From positions 21,822 to 85,821 of the forward strand of contig CACGWW010000004.1 of NCBI GenBank assembly GCA_902576905.1: 64,000 nucleotides of DNA. The letters run 5' to 3'. This document shows, one piece after another, positions 13,178 through 23,686 of this stretch. The position numbers and the translations under genes were made by a program. Source of the stretch: an uncultured Alphaproteobacteria bacterium (lineage in GTDB: Bacteria > Pseudomonadota > Alphaproteobacteria > Rhodobacterales > Rhodobacteraceae). Within the stretch, counting starts at the first letter, position 1. Each line of letters starts with the position of its first letter. Under the pieces are notes generated by a model, which was not told the DNA's origin, searched no databases, and was given only the letters and a program-made list of their open reading frames with translations.

Positions 13178-14053
13178 ATGTCAGATTTTTATCCACATCG
13201 ATCCGCCTTGTATATGCCAGGCTCAAATGAAAGAGCTCTTGAAAAGGCGAAGTCTTTACCAGCAGACCTTTTTATATTCGATATGGAGGATGCTGTTTCG
13301 CCTGATAATAAGGAGCGAGCGAGGGAGTTGATTTCTAATGTATTATCGAATGAAAAAGCTGATTACAGGGGAAAAAAGATTCTTACCAGAATTAATTCAA
13401 TGGATACAGTCTGGGCGAATATAGATTTGGAGTGTCTTCAAAAAAGTGGGACGGATGGTATTCTATTCCCAAAAGTTTCAGAGGTTTCTGATATGTTGGT
13501 GATTCAGAAAAGACTAAAAGAGTTGGATTTTAAAAAGCCTCCTGAAATTTGGATAATGGCCGAAACCCCAAAATGCGTGTTGAACTTGGGTAAGATTTTG
13601 GAAGAATTTTCTAACATCGGTGGGATAGTTGTAGGAACTAATGATCTTGCAAAAGAACTCGTTCTTCCTAAACAAACTGGTCGAGCAGGGCTGTTGTATG
13701 CTCTCGGTTCGATTATATTAACAGCGAAGGCATACAATGTTATTACGCTGGATGGCGTCTTTAATGGGATATCAGATGAAGAGGGTTTGCGCTCTGAGGC
13801 TGAAGAAGGCAAAAATATGGGATATGATGGTAAAACACTGATTCATCCAAACCAAATTGGTCTGACTAATGCCGTTTTTTCTCCCACCGAAAAAGAAATT
13901 AATCTGGCAAATAAAATAATCGAGGCTTATGAAAAAGCAAAAGAAGAAAAAAGTGGTGTAACAACTGTTGACGGTGTTCTAGTCGAAGAATTACATGTAA
14001 AGCAGTCACTTGCATTAATAAGTAAACTGAAAATGATCCAGAGTATGAGTTGA
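13178..14053 (+). CDS. HpcH/HpaI-family CoA ester lyase (CitE-like; malyl-CoA lyase or (3S)-malyl-CoA thioesterase)
   Basis: ATG at 13178 preceded by GAGAGGA; RSALYMPGSNERALEKAKSLPADLFIFDMEDAV, GKTLIHPNQI. Confidence 0.85.
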   Translation: MSDFYPHRSALYMPGSNERALEKAKSLPADLFIFDMEDAVSPDNKERARELISNVLSNEKADYRGKKILTRINSMDTVWANIDLECLQKSGTDGILFPKVSEVSDMLVIQKRLKELDFKKPPEIWIMAETPKCVLNLGKILEEFSNIGGIVVGTNDLAKELVLPKQTGRAGLLYALGSIILTAKAYNVITLDGVFNGISDEEGLRSEAEEGKNMGYDGKTLIHPNQIGLTNAVFSPTEKEINLANKIIEAYEKAKEEKSGVTTVDGVLVEELHVKQSLALISKLKMIQSMS

Positions 14054-15102
14054 TTTTGAGTGTTCATAATAATAATTTAGGCCGTTTTTTTGAGGATTAT
14101 GCTGTAGGAGATGTTATCACGCACGCCACGCCCAGGACTCTGACCGAAGCAGATGCGTCTCTTTATATTTCAATATATCCAACAAGGTTTGCCCTTCAGT
14201 CCTCAGCAGAATTTGCAAGAAATTGCGGATTAAAAGATCGTCCTCTAGATGATTTAATCGTTTTCCATACTGTCTTTGGCAAAACAGTGCCAGACATATC
14301 TATAAATGCTGTGGCTAATCTTGGGTATGCAGAAGGTAAATTTTCTAATATGGTTTTTTCAGGAGAAACCTTATCAGTTAAATCCGAGATCATCGGTCTG
14401 AAGCAAAACTCAAGCGGAAAAACAGGGATAGTCTATGTAAAAACAGAAGGACAAAACTCATCTGGAGAAACGATTTTAGAATACAAAAGATGGGTTATGG
14501 TAAAGAAGAGATTTGTTAGTTTTGAAGACAAGCCTTCGAATTTACCCCATTTGAAGACTTCATTAGATGGAAGCGAGCTAAATATCCCTGATCAGCTCGA
14601 TTTTTCTAAATATGATACTCGCGCAGCAGGATCAAAAAAAAGCTTTAATCATTATCAAGTAGGTGAACTGATTGATCACATAGATGGCAATACCATTTGT
14701 GAGGCTGATCATCTTTTTGCAACCCGACTATGGCAAAATAATTCGAAAGTGCACTTTGATATCAATGCTCGTCAGGATAAAAAGAGACTAATTTATGGAG
14801 GCCACATAATATCTTTAGTTAGAGCATTGAGTTTTAACGGTCTGGAAAACGCACAAGTGATCGTGGCGATAAACGGTGGTACCCACGCAAATCCAGTGTT
14901 TGCGGAGGATACGATATATTGCTGGTCAGAAATTTTGGATAAGATAGATCTAAATGTTCGGAACATAGCAGCTTTAAGACTGAGAAGTGTGGGTACAAAG
15001 GAAAAAAACCACAATATGAGACTGAAGAGTGATGACGGGAAATACTTGCCAACTATAGTTTTGGATTTTGATTATTGGGTATTAGTGCCTAAAGAGCTGT
15101 AA
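14050..15102 (+). CDS. mch: MaoC-like double-hotdog hydratase, probable mesaconyl-CoA (beta-methylmalyl-CoA) hydratase
   Basis: GRFFEDYAVGDVITHATPRTLTEADASLYISIYPTRFALQSS; adjacent to CitE-like lyase, sdh, ecm and ccr. Confidence 0.82.
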   Translation: MILSVHNNNLGRFFEDYAVGDVITHATPRTLTEADASLYISIYPTRFALQSSAEFARNCGLKDRPLDDLIVFHTVFGKTVPDISINAVANLGYAEGKFSNMVFSGETLSVKSEIIGLKQNSSGKTGIVYVKTEGQNSSGETILEYKRWVMVKKRFVSFEDKPSNLPHLKTSLDGSELNIPDQLDFSKYDTRAAGSKKSFNHYQVGELIDHIDGNTICEADHLFATRLWQNNSKVHFDINARQDKKRLIYGGHIISLVRALSFNGLENAQVIVAINGGTHANPVFAEDTIYCWSEILDKIDLNVRNIAALRLRSVGTKEKNHNMRLKSDDGKYLPTIVLDFDYWVLVPKEL

Positions 15103-15173
15103 TTTGGTAGCCCACTTGCACAAACAATTTTTAGATATATATTGAAGTCAACTGACAGTAAGGATAAAAAAAT

Positions 15174-15548
15174 ATGGACAACAGACCTCTATCTCCTCAC
15201 TTAACGGTGTACAAACCTCAAATTACATCTGTGTTATCAATCTTTCATCGTATTACAGGCGCTGGTCTCGCAGTATCAACAGTACTGGTCGTATTCTGGC
15301 TGGCATCTTTAGCTATTGGTGAGGTTACTTTCAAAGGTTTTAGCAATTTTTTAAATAATCCACTTACTATAATAGTTTTAGTTTCCTCACTATGGGCGCT
15401 TTGGTATCATTTTTGTACGGGGCTACGCCATCTTTATTGGGATATGGGTTATGGGTACGATTTAAAGTCTGTCACCATCAGCGGGTGGGTGGCAGTGATT
15501 TTCTCATTTGTGCTTACATTTCTAACACTTTTATTTTTCATCAATTGA
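15174..15548 (+). CDS. sdhC: Succinate dehydrogenase cytochrome b556 subunit
   Basis: RPLSPHLTVYKPQITSVLSIFHRITGAGL; HFCTGLRHLYWDMG. Confidence 0.95.
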   Translation: MDNRPLSPHLTVYKPQITSVLSIFHRITGAGLAVSTVLVVFWLASLAIGEVTFKGFSNFLNNPLTIIVLVSSLWALWYHFCTGLRHLYWDMGYGYDLKSVTISGWVAVIFSFVLTFLTLLFFIN

Positions 15549-15878
15549 ATGTCAGACGGTATTAAACATTGGAAATATTCGAGGGTTAGTTCCATACTAC
15601 TAATCCCGCTTACAATCTGGTTTGTTGCATTTTTCAGTAAAAATTTCGGAATGCCGTTCGAACAAGTCGCTAGTTCATTATCTAGACCCTTAAATTTTTT
15701 GCTAATGTTCACATTTATTACAGCGACAATTTTTCATCTTCAACAGGGTTTACAAGTTATTATTGAAGACTATGTTTATAGGAGACTGTGGATTAATTTA
15801 AATATAGTATTTTGTAGCTTACTTTTAATTGTGAGTGTAATTAGTCTCGGAAAATTGGTACTCGTGGGTGTTTTATGA
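15549..15878 (+). CDS. sdhD: Succinate dehydrogenase membrane anchor subunit
   Basis: Small TM protein between sdhC and sdh[15 protein letters not shown]. Confidence 0.92.
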   Translation: MSDGIKHWKYSRVSSILLIPLTIWFVAFFSKNFGMPFEQVASSLSRPLNFLLMFTFITATIFHLQQGLQVIIEDYVYRRLWINLNIVFCSLLLIVSVISLGKLVLVGVL

Positions 15879-17683
15879 ATTCATATGAAATCACAGATCA
15901 CGTTTATGACGTAGTTGTTGTAGGAGCTGGCGGTGCCGGGTTGAGAGCAACTCTAGGGATGGCAGAGCAGGGCCTAAAAACCGCCTGTGTCACTAAGCTA
16001 TTCCCCACCAGAAGTCACACGGTGGCTGCCCAAGGTGGCATTGCGGCATCATTATCAAATATGGGGCCTGACCATTGGCATTGGCATATGTACGACACTG
16101 TAAAAGGTTCAGATTGGCTGGGAGACAGTGATGCAATGGAGTATCTTGCAAAAGAGGCGCCAAAAGCTGTTTACGAACTAGAACATTATGGAGTGCCATT
16201 TTCCAGAACGGAAGAAGGCAAAATTTATCAAAGACCTTTTGGTGGACACACCACAGAATTTGGCGAAGGGCCTCCTGTGCAACGAACTTGTGCAGCAGCT
16301 GATCGTACGGGGCATGCAATTCTACACACGCTTTATGGGCAATCACTTAAAAACAATGCTGAGTTTTTCATAGAGTATTTTGCTATCGATTTAATAATGA
16401 CAGAAGATGGTATTTGTCAGGGAATCATCGCGTGGAATTTGGATGATGGAACACTGCATAGATTTAACGCAAAGATGGTAGTTTTAGCAACGGGAGGTTA
16501 TGGAAGGGCATATTTTTCTGCAACATCCGCGCATTCCTGCACTGGTGATGGTAACGGGATGGTTGCAAGACAGGGGTTACCTCTTCAAGATATGGAATTC
16601 GTGCAATTTCATCCGACTGGTATTTATGGAGCAGGATGTCTTATCACCGAGGGTGCAAGAGGTGAGGGGGGTTACCTTACTAACTCTGATGGCGAAAGAT
16701 TTATGGAGCGATATGCCCCAACCTATAAGGACTTGGCTAGTAGGGATGTCGTGTCGAGATGTATGACAATGGAGATAAGAGATGGTCGTGGAGTTGGATC
16801 GGAAAAGGATCACATCTTCTTACACCTAAACCATCTTCCACCAGAAACATTAGCAGAAAGACTTCCAGGTATATCGGAAAGTGCCAGAGTTTTTGCTGGG
16901 GTCGATGTAAACAAAGACCCAATACCAGTTCTACCAACCGTTCATTACAATATGGGTGGAATTCCGACAAACTATTGGGGCGAAGTAATAAGTCCTGATG
17001 GAGAAGATCAGAACAAAATATTGCCTGGGCTAATGGCTGTTGGTGAAGCAGGATGCGCTTCGGTCCATGGAGCTAATCGCTTAGGATCAAACAGCTTAAT
17101 AGATCTAGTGGTTTTTGGAAGAGCAGCCGCAATTAAGGCTGCTGAAGTAGTAGATAAGAACGAAAGCAATAGACCTTTGAATAAGAATTCTGTTGATCGA
17201 GCTATTGGGAGATTAGATGGACTTAGATTTTCCAAGGGGACAACTCCTACAGCTGAGTTGAGATTGAAAATGCAGAAAACGATGCAGTCTGACGCAGCAG
17301 TCTTCCGGTCAGACAAGACTTTATCAGACGGTTGTGAAAAAATGGCTGACATAGCTGCCGGCATTGACTATGTAAATGTTACCGATAAGTCCATGATTTG
17401 GAACACGGATTTAATGGAGACATTGGAACTTACAAATTTAATGCCAAATGCTTTGGCAACGATTGTTTCCGCTGAGGCCCGTAAAGAAAGTAGAGGAGCT
17501 CATGCACAGGAAGATCACCCTGACAGGGATGATGAAAATTGGCGTGTACATTCACTGGCCAAGATATCGGAAAATGGTTTCGTGAGCCTTAGTTACAGAG
17601 ATGTTATTACTAAACCTCTGAGTGACATAAAGGACGGTGGGATAGATACGGCAAAGATAAAGCCTAAAGCGAGGGTTTATTAA
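15875..17683 (+). CDS. sdhA: Succinate dehydrogenase flavoprotein subunit
   Basis: [66 protein letters not shown]. Confidence 0.97.
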   Translation: MNSYEITDHVYDVVVVGAGGAGLRATLGMAEQGLKTACVTKLFPTRSHTVAAQGGIAASLSNMGPDHWHWHMYDTVKGSDWLGDSDAMEYLAKEAPKAVYELEHYGVPFSRTEEGKIYQRPFGGHTTEFGEGPPVQRTCAAADRTGHAILHTLYGQSLKNNAEFFIEYFAIDLIMTEDGICQGIIAWNLDDGTLHRFNAKMVVLATGGYGRAYFSATSAHSCTGDGNGMVARQGLPLQDMEFVQFHPTGIYGAGCLITEGARGEGGYLTNSDGERFMERYAPTYKDLASRDVVSRCMTMEIRDGRGVGSEKDHIFLHLNHLPPETLAERLPGISESARVFAGVDVNKDPIPVLPTVHYNMGGIPTNYWGEVISPDGEDQNKILPGLMAVGEAGCASVHGANRLGSNSLIDLVVFGRAAAIKAAEVVDKNESNRPLNKNSVDRAIGRLDGLRFSKGTTPTAELRLKMQKTMQSDAAVFRSDKTLSDGCEKMADIAAGIDYVNVTDKSMIWNTDLMETLELTNLMPNALATIVSAEARKESRGAHAQEDHPDRDDENWRVHSLAKISENGFVSLSYRDVITKPLSDIKDGGIDTAKIKPKARVY

Positions 17684-17686
17684 AAA

Positions 17687-18463
17687 ATGGTCGAATTAAG
17701 ATTACCTAAAAACTCCAGGGTAACGCAGGGTATTACATGGGAAAAGCCGTCAGACGCCGAAAATGTACAGGAAGTCAGAATTTATCGATATAACCCCGAA
17801 GATAGCGAAAATCCCCGTTTAGATACCTTTTACGTAGATCTAGATAAGTGCGGGCCGATGATATTAGATGCGCTTATAAAGATAAAAAATGAAATAGATC
17901 CAACTTTAACTTTTAGGCGCTCTTGTAGAGAGGGTATATGTGGGTCTTGCTCAATGAATATTGGAGGCGTCAATACTCTTGCATGCCTTAAAGGAATTAA
18001 GGAATTCAATGGGCCAATTAATATTTACCCTTTACCACATTTGCCAGTGATCAAAGATTTGGTTCCGGACTTAAAGCAGTTTTACAAGCAGCATGCAAGT
18101 ATAAAGCCTTGGTTGGAGACTTTTACAGATGAGCCAAAAGAGGAATGGCTGCAATCTGAGGCAGATAGAAAACAGCTCGACGGATTATATGAATGTGTAA
18201 TGTGCGCTTGCTGTTCAACTTCTTGCCCAAGCTACTGGTGGAACGGTGATAAATATTTAGGCCCAGCTGCATTGTTACATGCATATCGATGGATTATCGA
18301 CAGCAGAGATCAGGATAGAAAAGCTAGGTTGGACGAACTAAATGACTCTTTTAAACTGTATAGGTGCCATACAATAATGAATTGTGCAAAGGCATGTCCG
18401 AAGGGCTTAAATCCTGCAAAAGCTATAGCAGAGATAAAAAAGTTACAGCTGCAGAATAGCTGA
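17687..18463 (+). CDS. sdhB: Succinate dehydrogenase iron-sulfur subunit
   Basis: [49 protein letters not shown]. Confidence 0.97.
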   Translation: MVELRLPKNSRVTQGITWEKPSDAENVQEVRIYRYNPEDSENPRLDTFYVDLDKCGPMILDALIKIKNEIDPTLTFRRSCREGICGSCSMNIGGVNTLACLKGIKEFNGPINIYPLPHLPVIKDLVPDLKQFYKQHASIKPWLETFTDEPKEEWLQSEADRKQLDGLYECVMCACCSTSCPSYWWNGDKYLGPAALLHAYRWIIDSRDQDRKARLDELNDSFKLYRCHTIMNCAKACPKGLNPAKAIAEIKKLQLQNS

Positions 18464-18476
18464 AACAGATTGTAAA

Positions 18477-20462
18477 CTAAGCAGCACTCTGCTCAACAAA
18501 ATCCGACATATCTGATATTATCTTATTAAGATCATAATCTTTTGGTGTGTAGACTTTTTTAATACCCATCTTTCGAATTATTTCGAAATCTTTCTCGGGT
18601 ATAATGCCTCCTACTATTACCGGTATTTTTGTCATGTTTTTTGTTTTCAATAAGTTTGTCAGATCTTCTAAAATTTCTAGATGGCTCCCTGACAGTATTG
18701 ATAACCCAATAATATGAACGGACTCTTCTAAAGCAGAGTTGACTATTTGGTTTGGTGTAAGTCGGATTCCTTGATAAACAACATCAAATCCAGCTTCCTT
18801 TGCCCTCATTGCAATTTGCTCAGCTCCATTTGAATGCCCATCAAGACCTGGCTTTCCTATTAAGAGTTTAATATTTCTTTTAAGCTTTTTACTTACTTCT
18901 TTTACTTTCTTTTGTAGCGTAGGTAGGCTTTCGCTGTCTGAAGATTTTGAAACAGTCACCCCTGTTGGTGCTCTAAATTCACCAAAAACTTCTCTCATTG
19001 TATCTGCCCATTCACCAGTGGTGACCCCTGCTTTCGCTGCTTCAATAGATGCTGTCATTATATTTATTTTTTTTCTGGCTGCATCTTTTAGGTTGTCTTT
19101 AGCCTTTTCAACCAAATTATTATTTCTTTTTGATCTCCAATCTGTAAGAGAAGAAATTTGAATTTTCTCAATTTTTTTATCAACCACTTGCACACTATCG
19201 CCGTCTCCTGAAGAAAGGCCACTTTCTTCAGAAGTAGTAAATTTATTTACTCCAACAACAATTGTTTCACCACTTTCAATTTTAGATAATCTTTTCGCAT
19301 TAGATGAAACTAAAGCCCTTTTCATGTAATCTAAGGCTGCTACCGTCCCGCCCATTTTGTCAATTTTTTCTACCTTTAAATTAACTTCCCTAAGTATCCT
19401 TTTAACTTTTTTTTCTATAATTGGGTTTTGGTCAAATATATCTTCATACTCTAAAAGATCTGTTTCATAGGCTAAGACTTGCTGCATTCTTAGAGACCAC
19501 TGCTGATCCCATGGTCTGGGAAGTCCCATAGCTTCATTCCATGCAGGAAGCTGTATTGCTCTCGCTCTTGCATTTTTTGAGAGGGTTACAGCTAATAGTT
19601 CAAGCAATATCCGGTAAACATTATTTTCAGGTTGTTGTTCGGTTAGTCCTAAGCTGTTCACCTGTACACCATACCTGAATCGTCTGAGCTTTGCTTCTTT
19701 CACACCATATTTGGTGAGACAGATTTCATTCCATAACTCCACAAAGGCACGCATTTTACAGATTTCACTAATGAACTTTATTCCTGCATTTACAAAAAAA
19801 GATACCCTCCCTACTACGAAGGGAAACTCTTGAGCGGACACTCGTAGCCGAATTTTATCCAATACTGCGGTTGCAGTTGAAATTGCAAAGGCAACCTCCT
19901 CTTCAATCGTTGCGCCAGCTTCCTGGAGATGATACGAGCAAATGTTTATAGGATTCCACTTCGGAATATTTCTGTAGCAATATTCCGTAACATCGGCGAT
20001 TAAATCTAAACTATCCTCTGGTGGGAATATGTAAGTTCCTCTACTCAAATATTCTTTAATGATGTCATTTTGGACAGTGCCCTGCAATGTATTAACTTTG
20101 AGGTCTTGCTCCTCTGCTAAGGCAACATAGAGCGCTAAAAGCCACGGCGCCGTCGCATTTATTGTCATGGAGGTATTCATTTTATCAAGAGGAATATCTT
20201 TAAAAAGCGTTCGCATATCGCCCAGGTGGTTGATAGGGACGCCAACTTTTCCAACTTCTCCTCTAGCTAGTGGGTGATCACTATCATAACCAGTTTGAGT
20301 TGGTAGATCAAAAGCGACCGAAAGGCCCGTTTGACCTTTATTTAGATTATCTCTGAAAAGCTTATTACTTGCTGAGGCCGAACTATGACCCGCATAAGTT
20401 CTGAATATCCAAGGCTTAGAATTCATACTACTGTCTTTTATTGAAGAAAAACATTTTTTCAA
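18477..20462 (-). CDS. ecm: Ethylmalonyl-CoA mutase (B12-dependent; MeaA/Ecm type)
   Basis: 661 aa single-chain methylmalonyl-CoA mutase family, WIFRTYAGHSSASASNKLF; B12 domain GKPGLDGHSNGAEQIA; divergent from ccr. Confidence 0.92.
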   Translation of the reverse strand: MKKCFSSIKDSSMNSKPWIFRTYAGHSSASASNKLFRDNLNKGQTGLSVAFDLPTQTGYDSDHPLARGEVGKVGVPINHLGDMRTLFKDIPLDKMNTSMTINATAPWLLALYVALAEEQDLKVNTLQGTVQNDIIKEYLSRGTYIFPPEDSLDLIADVTEYCYRNIPKWNPINICSYHLQEAGATIEEEVAFAISTATAVLDKIRLRVSAQEFPFVVGRVSFFVNAGIKFISEICKMRAFVELWNEICLTKYGVKEAKLRRFRYGVQVNSLGLTEQQPENNVYRILLELLAVTLSKNARARAIQLPAWNEAMGLPRPWDQQWSLRMQQVLAYETDLLEYEDIFDQNPIIEKKVKRILREVNLKVEKIDKMGGTVAALDYMKRALVSSNAKRLSKIESGETIVVGVNKFTTSEESGLSSGDGDSVQVVDKKIEKIQISSLTDWRSKRNNNLVEKAKDNLKDAARKKINIMTASIEAAKAGVTTGEWADTMREVFGEFRAPTGVTVSKSSDSESLPTLQKKVKEVSKKLKRNIKLLIGKPGLDGHSNGAEQIAMRAKEAGFDVVYQGIRLTPNQIVNSALEESVHIIGLSILSGSHLEILEDLTNLLKTKNMTKIPVIVGGIIPEKDFEIIRKMGIKKVYTPKDYDLNKIISDMSDFVEQSAA

Positions 20463-20586
20463 GTCAAATTTTCCTTATAAGAAACACTGGTCAGATTCAA
20501 TACTTGGATTTTTAAAAATGTAGGGATCTAATAACGTTTGGTAAATTTGAGTTGAAATAGAACCAAGAATCATTCATAAAAACCAA

Positions 20587-21864
20587 ATGATGGATAATGT
20601 AATGCCTGAAGTGAAAGCGAAAAATATTTACGAAGTGGGTGAGATACCCCAACTAGGCCAAGTACCAGAAAAAATGTACGCATGGACTATAAGACGAGAA
20701 AGACATGGTGTTCCAGAAAAAAGTTTCCAAATTGAGCAGGTAGACACCCCCAAGGTTGATAGTAATGAGGTGCTTGTTTTCGTTATGGCTGCCGGTGTAA
20801 ATTATAATGGAATTTGGGCAGGTCTAGGTGAACCTATCTCTCCCTTTGATGTCCATAAAGCTGATTACCATATTGCTGGTTCAGATGCCTCTGGAATAGT
20901 TTGGGCGGTAGGCGAAAAAGTAAACCGCTGGAAGGTTGGTGATGAAGTAGTAATTCATTGCAATCAAGATGATGGAGATGATGAGCAATGCAATGGCGGT
21001 GATCCTATGTATTCTCCGAGCCAACGCATTTGGGGATATGAAACACCTGATGGATCATTTAGTCAATTCACAGCTGTACAATCGCAACAACTCATGTCAC
21101 GGCCGAAGCATCTAACTTGGGAGGAAGCGGCGTGTTATACTTTAACCCTTGCCACTGCGTATAGAATGCTTTTTGGTCATGCGCCACATGAGTTAAGGCC
21201 CGGTCAAAATGTATTGGTTTGGGGGGCGTCTGGAGGGTTAGGTTCATATGCAATTCAATTGATAAACACTGCGGGCGCTAATGCAATAGGGGTTATATCC
21301 GACGAGGATAAAAGAGATTTTGTATTGGGTTTAGGCGCAAAAGGTGTGATTAACAGAAAAGATTTTAAATGTTGGGGTCAAATGCCGACTGTTAATAGTC
21401 CAGAATTCCGTACGTGGATGGGAGAAGCCAGAAAGTTTGGAAAAGCAATTTGGGATATTCTCGGCAAGGGTGTAAATGTTGATATGGTGTTTGAGCATCC
21501 TGGTGAAAGTACGTTCCCTGTATCTGTTTTTGTTGTAAAAAAAGGGGGTATAGTTGTGATATGTGCTGGAACTACAGGTTATAATCTTACTTTTGACGCA
21601 AGATATTTGTGGATGAATCAAAAAAGAGTTCAGGGTAGCCATTTTGCCAATCTTTTTCAAGCAAGTGCAGCTAACCAACTGATGTTAGATAGGCGTATAG
21701 ACCCCTGTATGTCAGAAGTATTTCCTTGGCATAAGATACCAAATGCGCACACCAAAATGATGGATAATCTTCATAAACCGGGAAATATGGCTGTTTTGGT
21801 TGGTGCTCCAAAAACGGGTTTGAGGACAATCGAGGATGCTAGGGACGCTAGCATTAGCATTTAG
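20587..21864 (+). CDS. ccr: Crotonyl-CoA carboxylase/reductase
   Basis: 425 aa MDR family; MYAWTIRRERHGVPEKSF, GVNYNGIWAGLGEPISPFDVHK, ASGGLGSYAIQL. Confidence 0.95.
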   Translation: MMDNVMPEVKAKNIYEVGEIPQLGQVPEKMYAWTIRRERHGVPEKSFQIEQVDTPKVDSNEVLVFVMAAGVNYNGIWAGLGEPISPFDVHKADYHIAGSDASGIVWAVGEKVNRWKVGDEVVIHCNQDDGDDEQCNGGDPMYSPSQRIWGYETPDGSFSQFTAVQSQQLMSRPKHLTWEEAACYTLTLATAYRMLFGHAPHELRPGQNVLVWGASGGLGSYAIQLINTAGANAIGVISDEDKRDFVLGLGAKGVINRKDFKCWGQMPTVNSPEFRTWMGEARKFGKAIWDILGKGVNVDMVFEHPGESTFPVSVFVVKKGGIVVICAGTTGYNLTFDARYLWMNQKRVQGSHFANLFQASAANQLMLDRRIDPCMSEVFPWHKIPNAHTKMMDNLHKPGNMAVLVGAPKTGLRTIEDARDASISI

Positions 21865-21869
21865 TAAAA

Positions 21870-22619
21870 CTACCTGTACAACCAACGAAATAATTGAGCT
21901 GCAGAAAACCCCAGAAATAGAGCTATTATTACTGAAAATAATCCGTAAAAAACTGGATTATTCTTTGAATTATATGATAGAAATTCTTGTACCCCCACTT
22001 TTGAAACTTTGACGCTTTGCTCAGACTTGCTTAATTCGATACCTTGTTGATCAATTAATGTCATCTTGATTTTATATAAACCTGGGTGAATTTTTTTGGG
22101 AAGGTTGACTCTGTGTGAGAACAATTTTTTATCGATTATATTTACTCGTTTTTCGAAAGTATTCAACTTCCCAAGCTTTTTCTTTAATCTAGTAAGCTCT
22201 TCGTAATATTGCTCTACAACATTGCCGTCTTCTGGCTTAGAGGTTATTTCTAGAAAGTCATAAAACAGTGATTTCAATTTCTTGTTTTCGATTTCTTTCA
22301 AAATTGGATGTTCAGGATTAGAGATACTTATTTGGTAAAAACTTGGTATATCTTGAAAATGAGCAATTTTTTTGTTAACCCAAATCCCCCAGATTTGAAC
22401 TTTTTTTCTTATATTGACTGATGTTGAAGGACCAACAACTTCTACTAATAGGGATGTATCATCATTTTCTGGTGAAAGAGCCCCAAAAACTAAGATACTT
22501 GTTCCATCAAAACGTGTTGACAGCTCGATATCAGATTTATCAATATCTGATATGACTGAGCTCAAAGAGAACGGAGACGTTGAAAATAAAAAAATTGTTG
22601 CAAAAATTAGTGCTCTCAT
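21870..22619 (-). CDS. TIGR02186-like transmembrane protein
   Basis: Signal peptide, C-terminal TM, STRFDGTSILVFGA; stop/start overlap with the TauE/SafE gene. Confidence 0.75.
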   Translation of the reverse strand: MRALIFATIFLFSTSPFSLSSVISDIDKSDIELSTRFDGTSILVFGALSPENDDTSLLVEVVGPSTSVNIRKKVQIWGIWVNKKIAHFQDIPSFYQISISNPEHPILKEIENKKLKSLFYDFLEITSKPEDGNVVEQYYEELTRLKKKLGKLNTFEKRVNIIDKKLFSHRVNLPKKIHPGLYKIKMTLIDQQGIELSKSEQSVKVSKVGVQEFLSYNSKNNPVFYGLFSVIIALFLGFSAAQLFRWLYR

Positions 22620-23536
22620 GACCCACTACCATACGTTATTGAAAATAAATCGTTGGGAGTCATCATTAAATCTAAGGCAAGCTTTAGACAGACCAAAAGA
22701 ACGATTATTGCCAAAAGAATCCTAATTTCTTCAGCCTTCAGTTTAACGGTAACTCTTGCTCCCAATTGCGCTCCTAAAACACCACCAACAATTAAAATCA
22801 AAGCAAGTAAAAGATCGACAGTTTTATTTTGCGTAGCATGCATGAAGGTAGTGAAGGCAGTGATGAACATTATCTGATAGAGTGAGGTGCCGATTACGAC
22901 TTTGGTGGGCATGCCTAAAATGTAAATCATTGCAGGGATCAGTATGAAACCTCCGCCTACTCCCATTATTGACGCTAAAATACCTATAATGAAACCAATG
23001 ATAACAGGAGGGATTGCACTAATGTATAAGTTGGAACTTTTAAATTTGGTCTTAAATGGCAGCCCATGAATCCAATTATGTTTTTTCTTTTGCTTGAGAG
23101 TGTTTTCTGATTTTCGACTTCTTTGAATCGTAGATAAGCTCTCGAGAAACATAAGAGTCCCTATGCTACCAAGAAACAAAATGTAGCAGAGAGAAACGAA
23201 TAGCTCTATTTGCCCATAACTTTTGATTATTCTAAAAACTTCAACACCAACCGCAGAACCAAGTAGACCACCGACAACCAGAATATTTCCCATCTTGAAA
23301 TCTACTGCTCTTCTTTTTAGATGTGCTAAGACACCAGAAAAAGAAGATGCTGCTATTTGGTTCGCTTCGGTTGCAACTGCAACGGCGGCGGGAATTCCAA
23401 GAAGGATTAAGAGTGGGGTCATAAGAAATCCCCCTCCAATACCAAAAACACCGGATAGAAAACCTACGGCTGCACCGAGAATAAGAAGAACAAACAAGTC
23501 TACAGGCACATCAGCTATTGGTAGAAAAATCTGCAT
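22616..23536 (-). CDS. Sulfite exporter TauE/SafE family permease
   Basis: Repeated GIGGGFLMTPLLILLGIPAAVAVAT and GVGGGFILIPAMIYILGMPTKVVIGTSL. Confidence 0.88.
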   Translation of the reverse strand: MQIFLPIADVPVDLFVLLILGAAVGFLSGVFGIGGGFLMTPLLILLGIPAAVAVATEANQIAASSFSGVLAHLKRRAVDFKMGNILVVGGLLGSAVGVEVFRIIKSYGQIELFVSLCYILFLGSIGTLMFLESLSTIQRSRKSENTLKQKKKHNWIHGLPFKTKFKSSNLYISAIPPVIIGFIIGILASIMGVGGGFILIPAMIYILGMPTKVVIGTSLYQIMFITAFTTFMHATQNKTVDLLLALILIVGGVLGAQLGARVTVKLKAEEIRILLAIIVLLVCLKLALDLMMTPNDLFSITYGSGS

Positions 23537-23605
23537 CAGAATAACTTTTTCAGCTTATCACTTTGATGGTAGTTTTATTTAACATTTATGGTTTAAAACT
23601 TTAAG

Positions 23606-23623
23606 TTAATGGTATACCGTTAA
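23606..23623. promoter_or_regulatory. Near-perfect palindrome TTAAT-GGTATACC-GTTAA, operator-like
   Basis: 8-bp perfect core GGTATACC with TTAA flanks; TATAAT at 23640-23645; bmpA-like ATG at 23687. Confidence 0.4.
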
Positions 23624-23686
23624 AGTGTTATATTATAGTTATAATGCAAGTCATTACTTTTTTTAAAAAATATTAGGGAGAATTAG

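Noticed and set aside
17287-17314. Nested GTCTGAC/GTCAGAC repeats inside sdhA.
   Set aside because: Short arms in coding sequence, explained by codon content.
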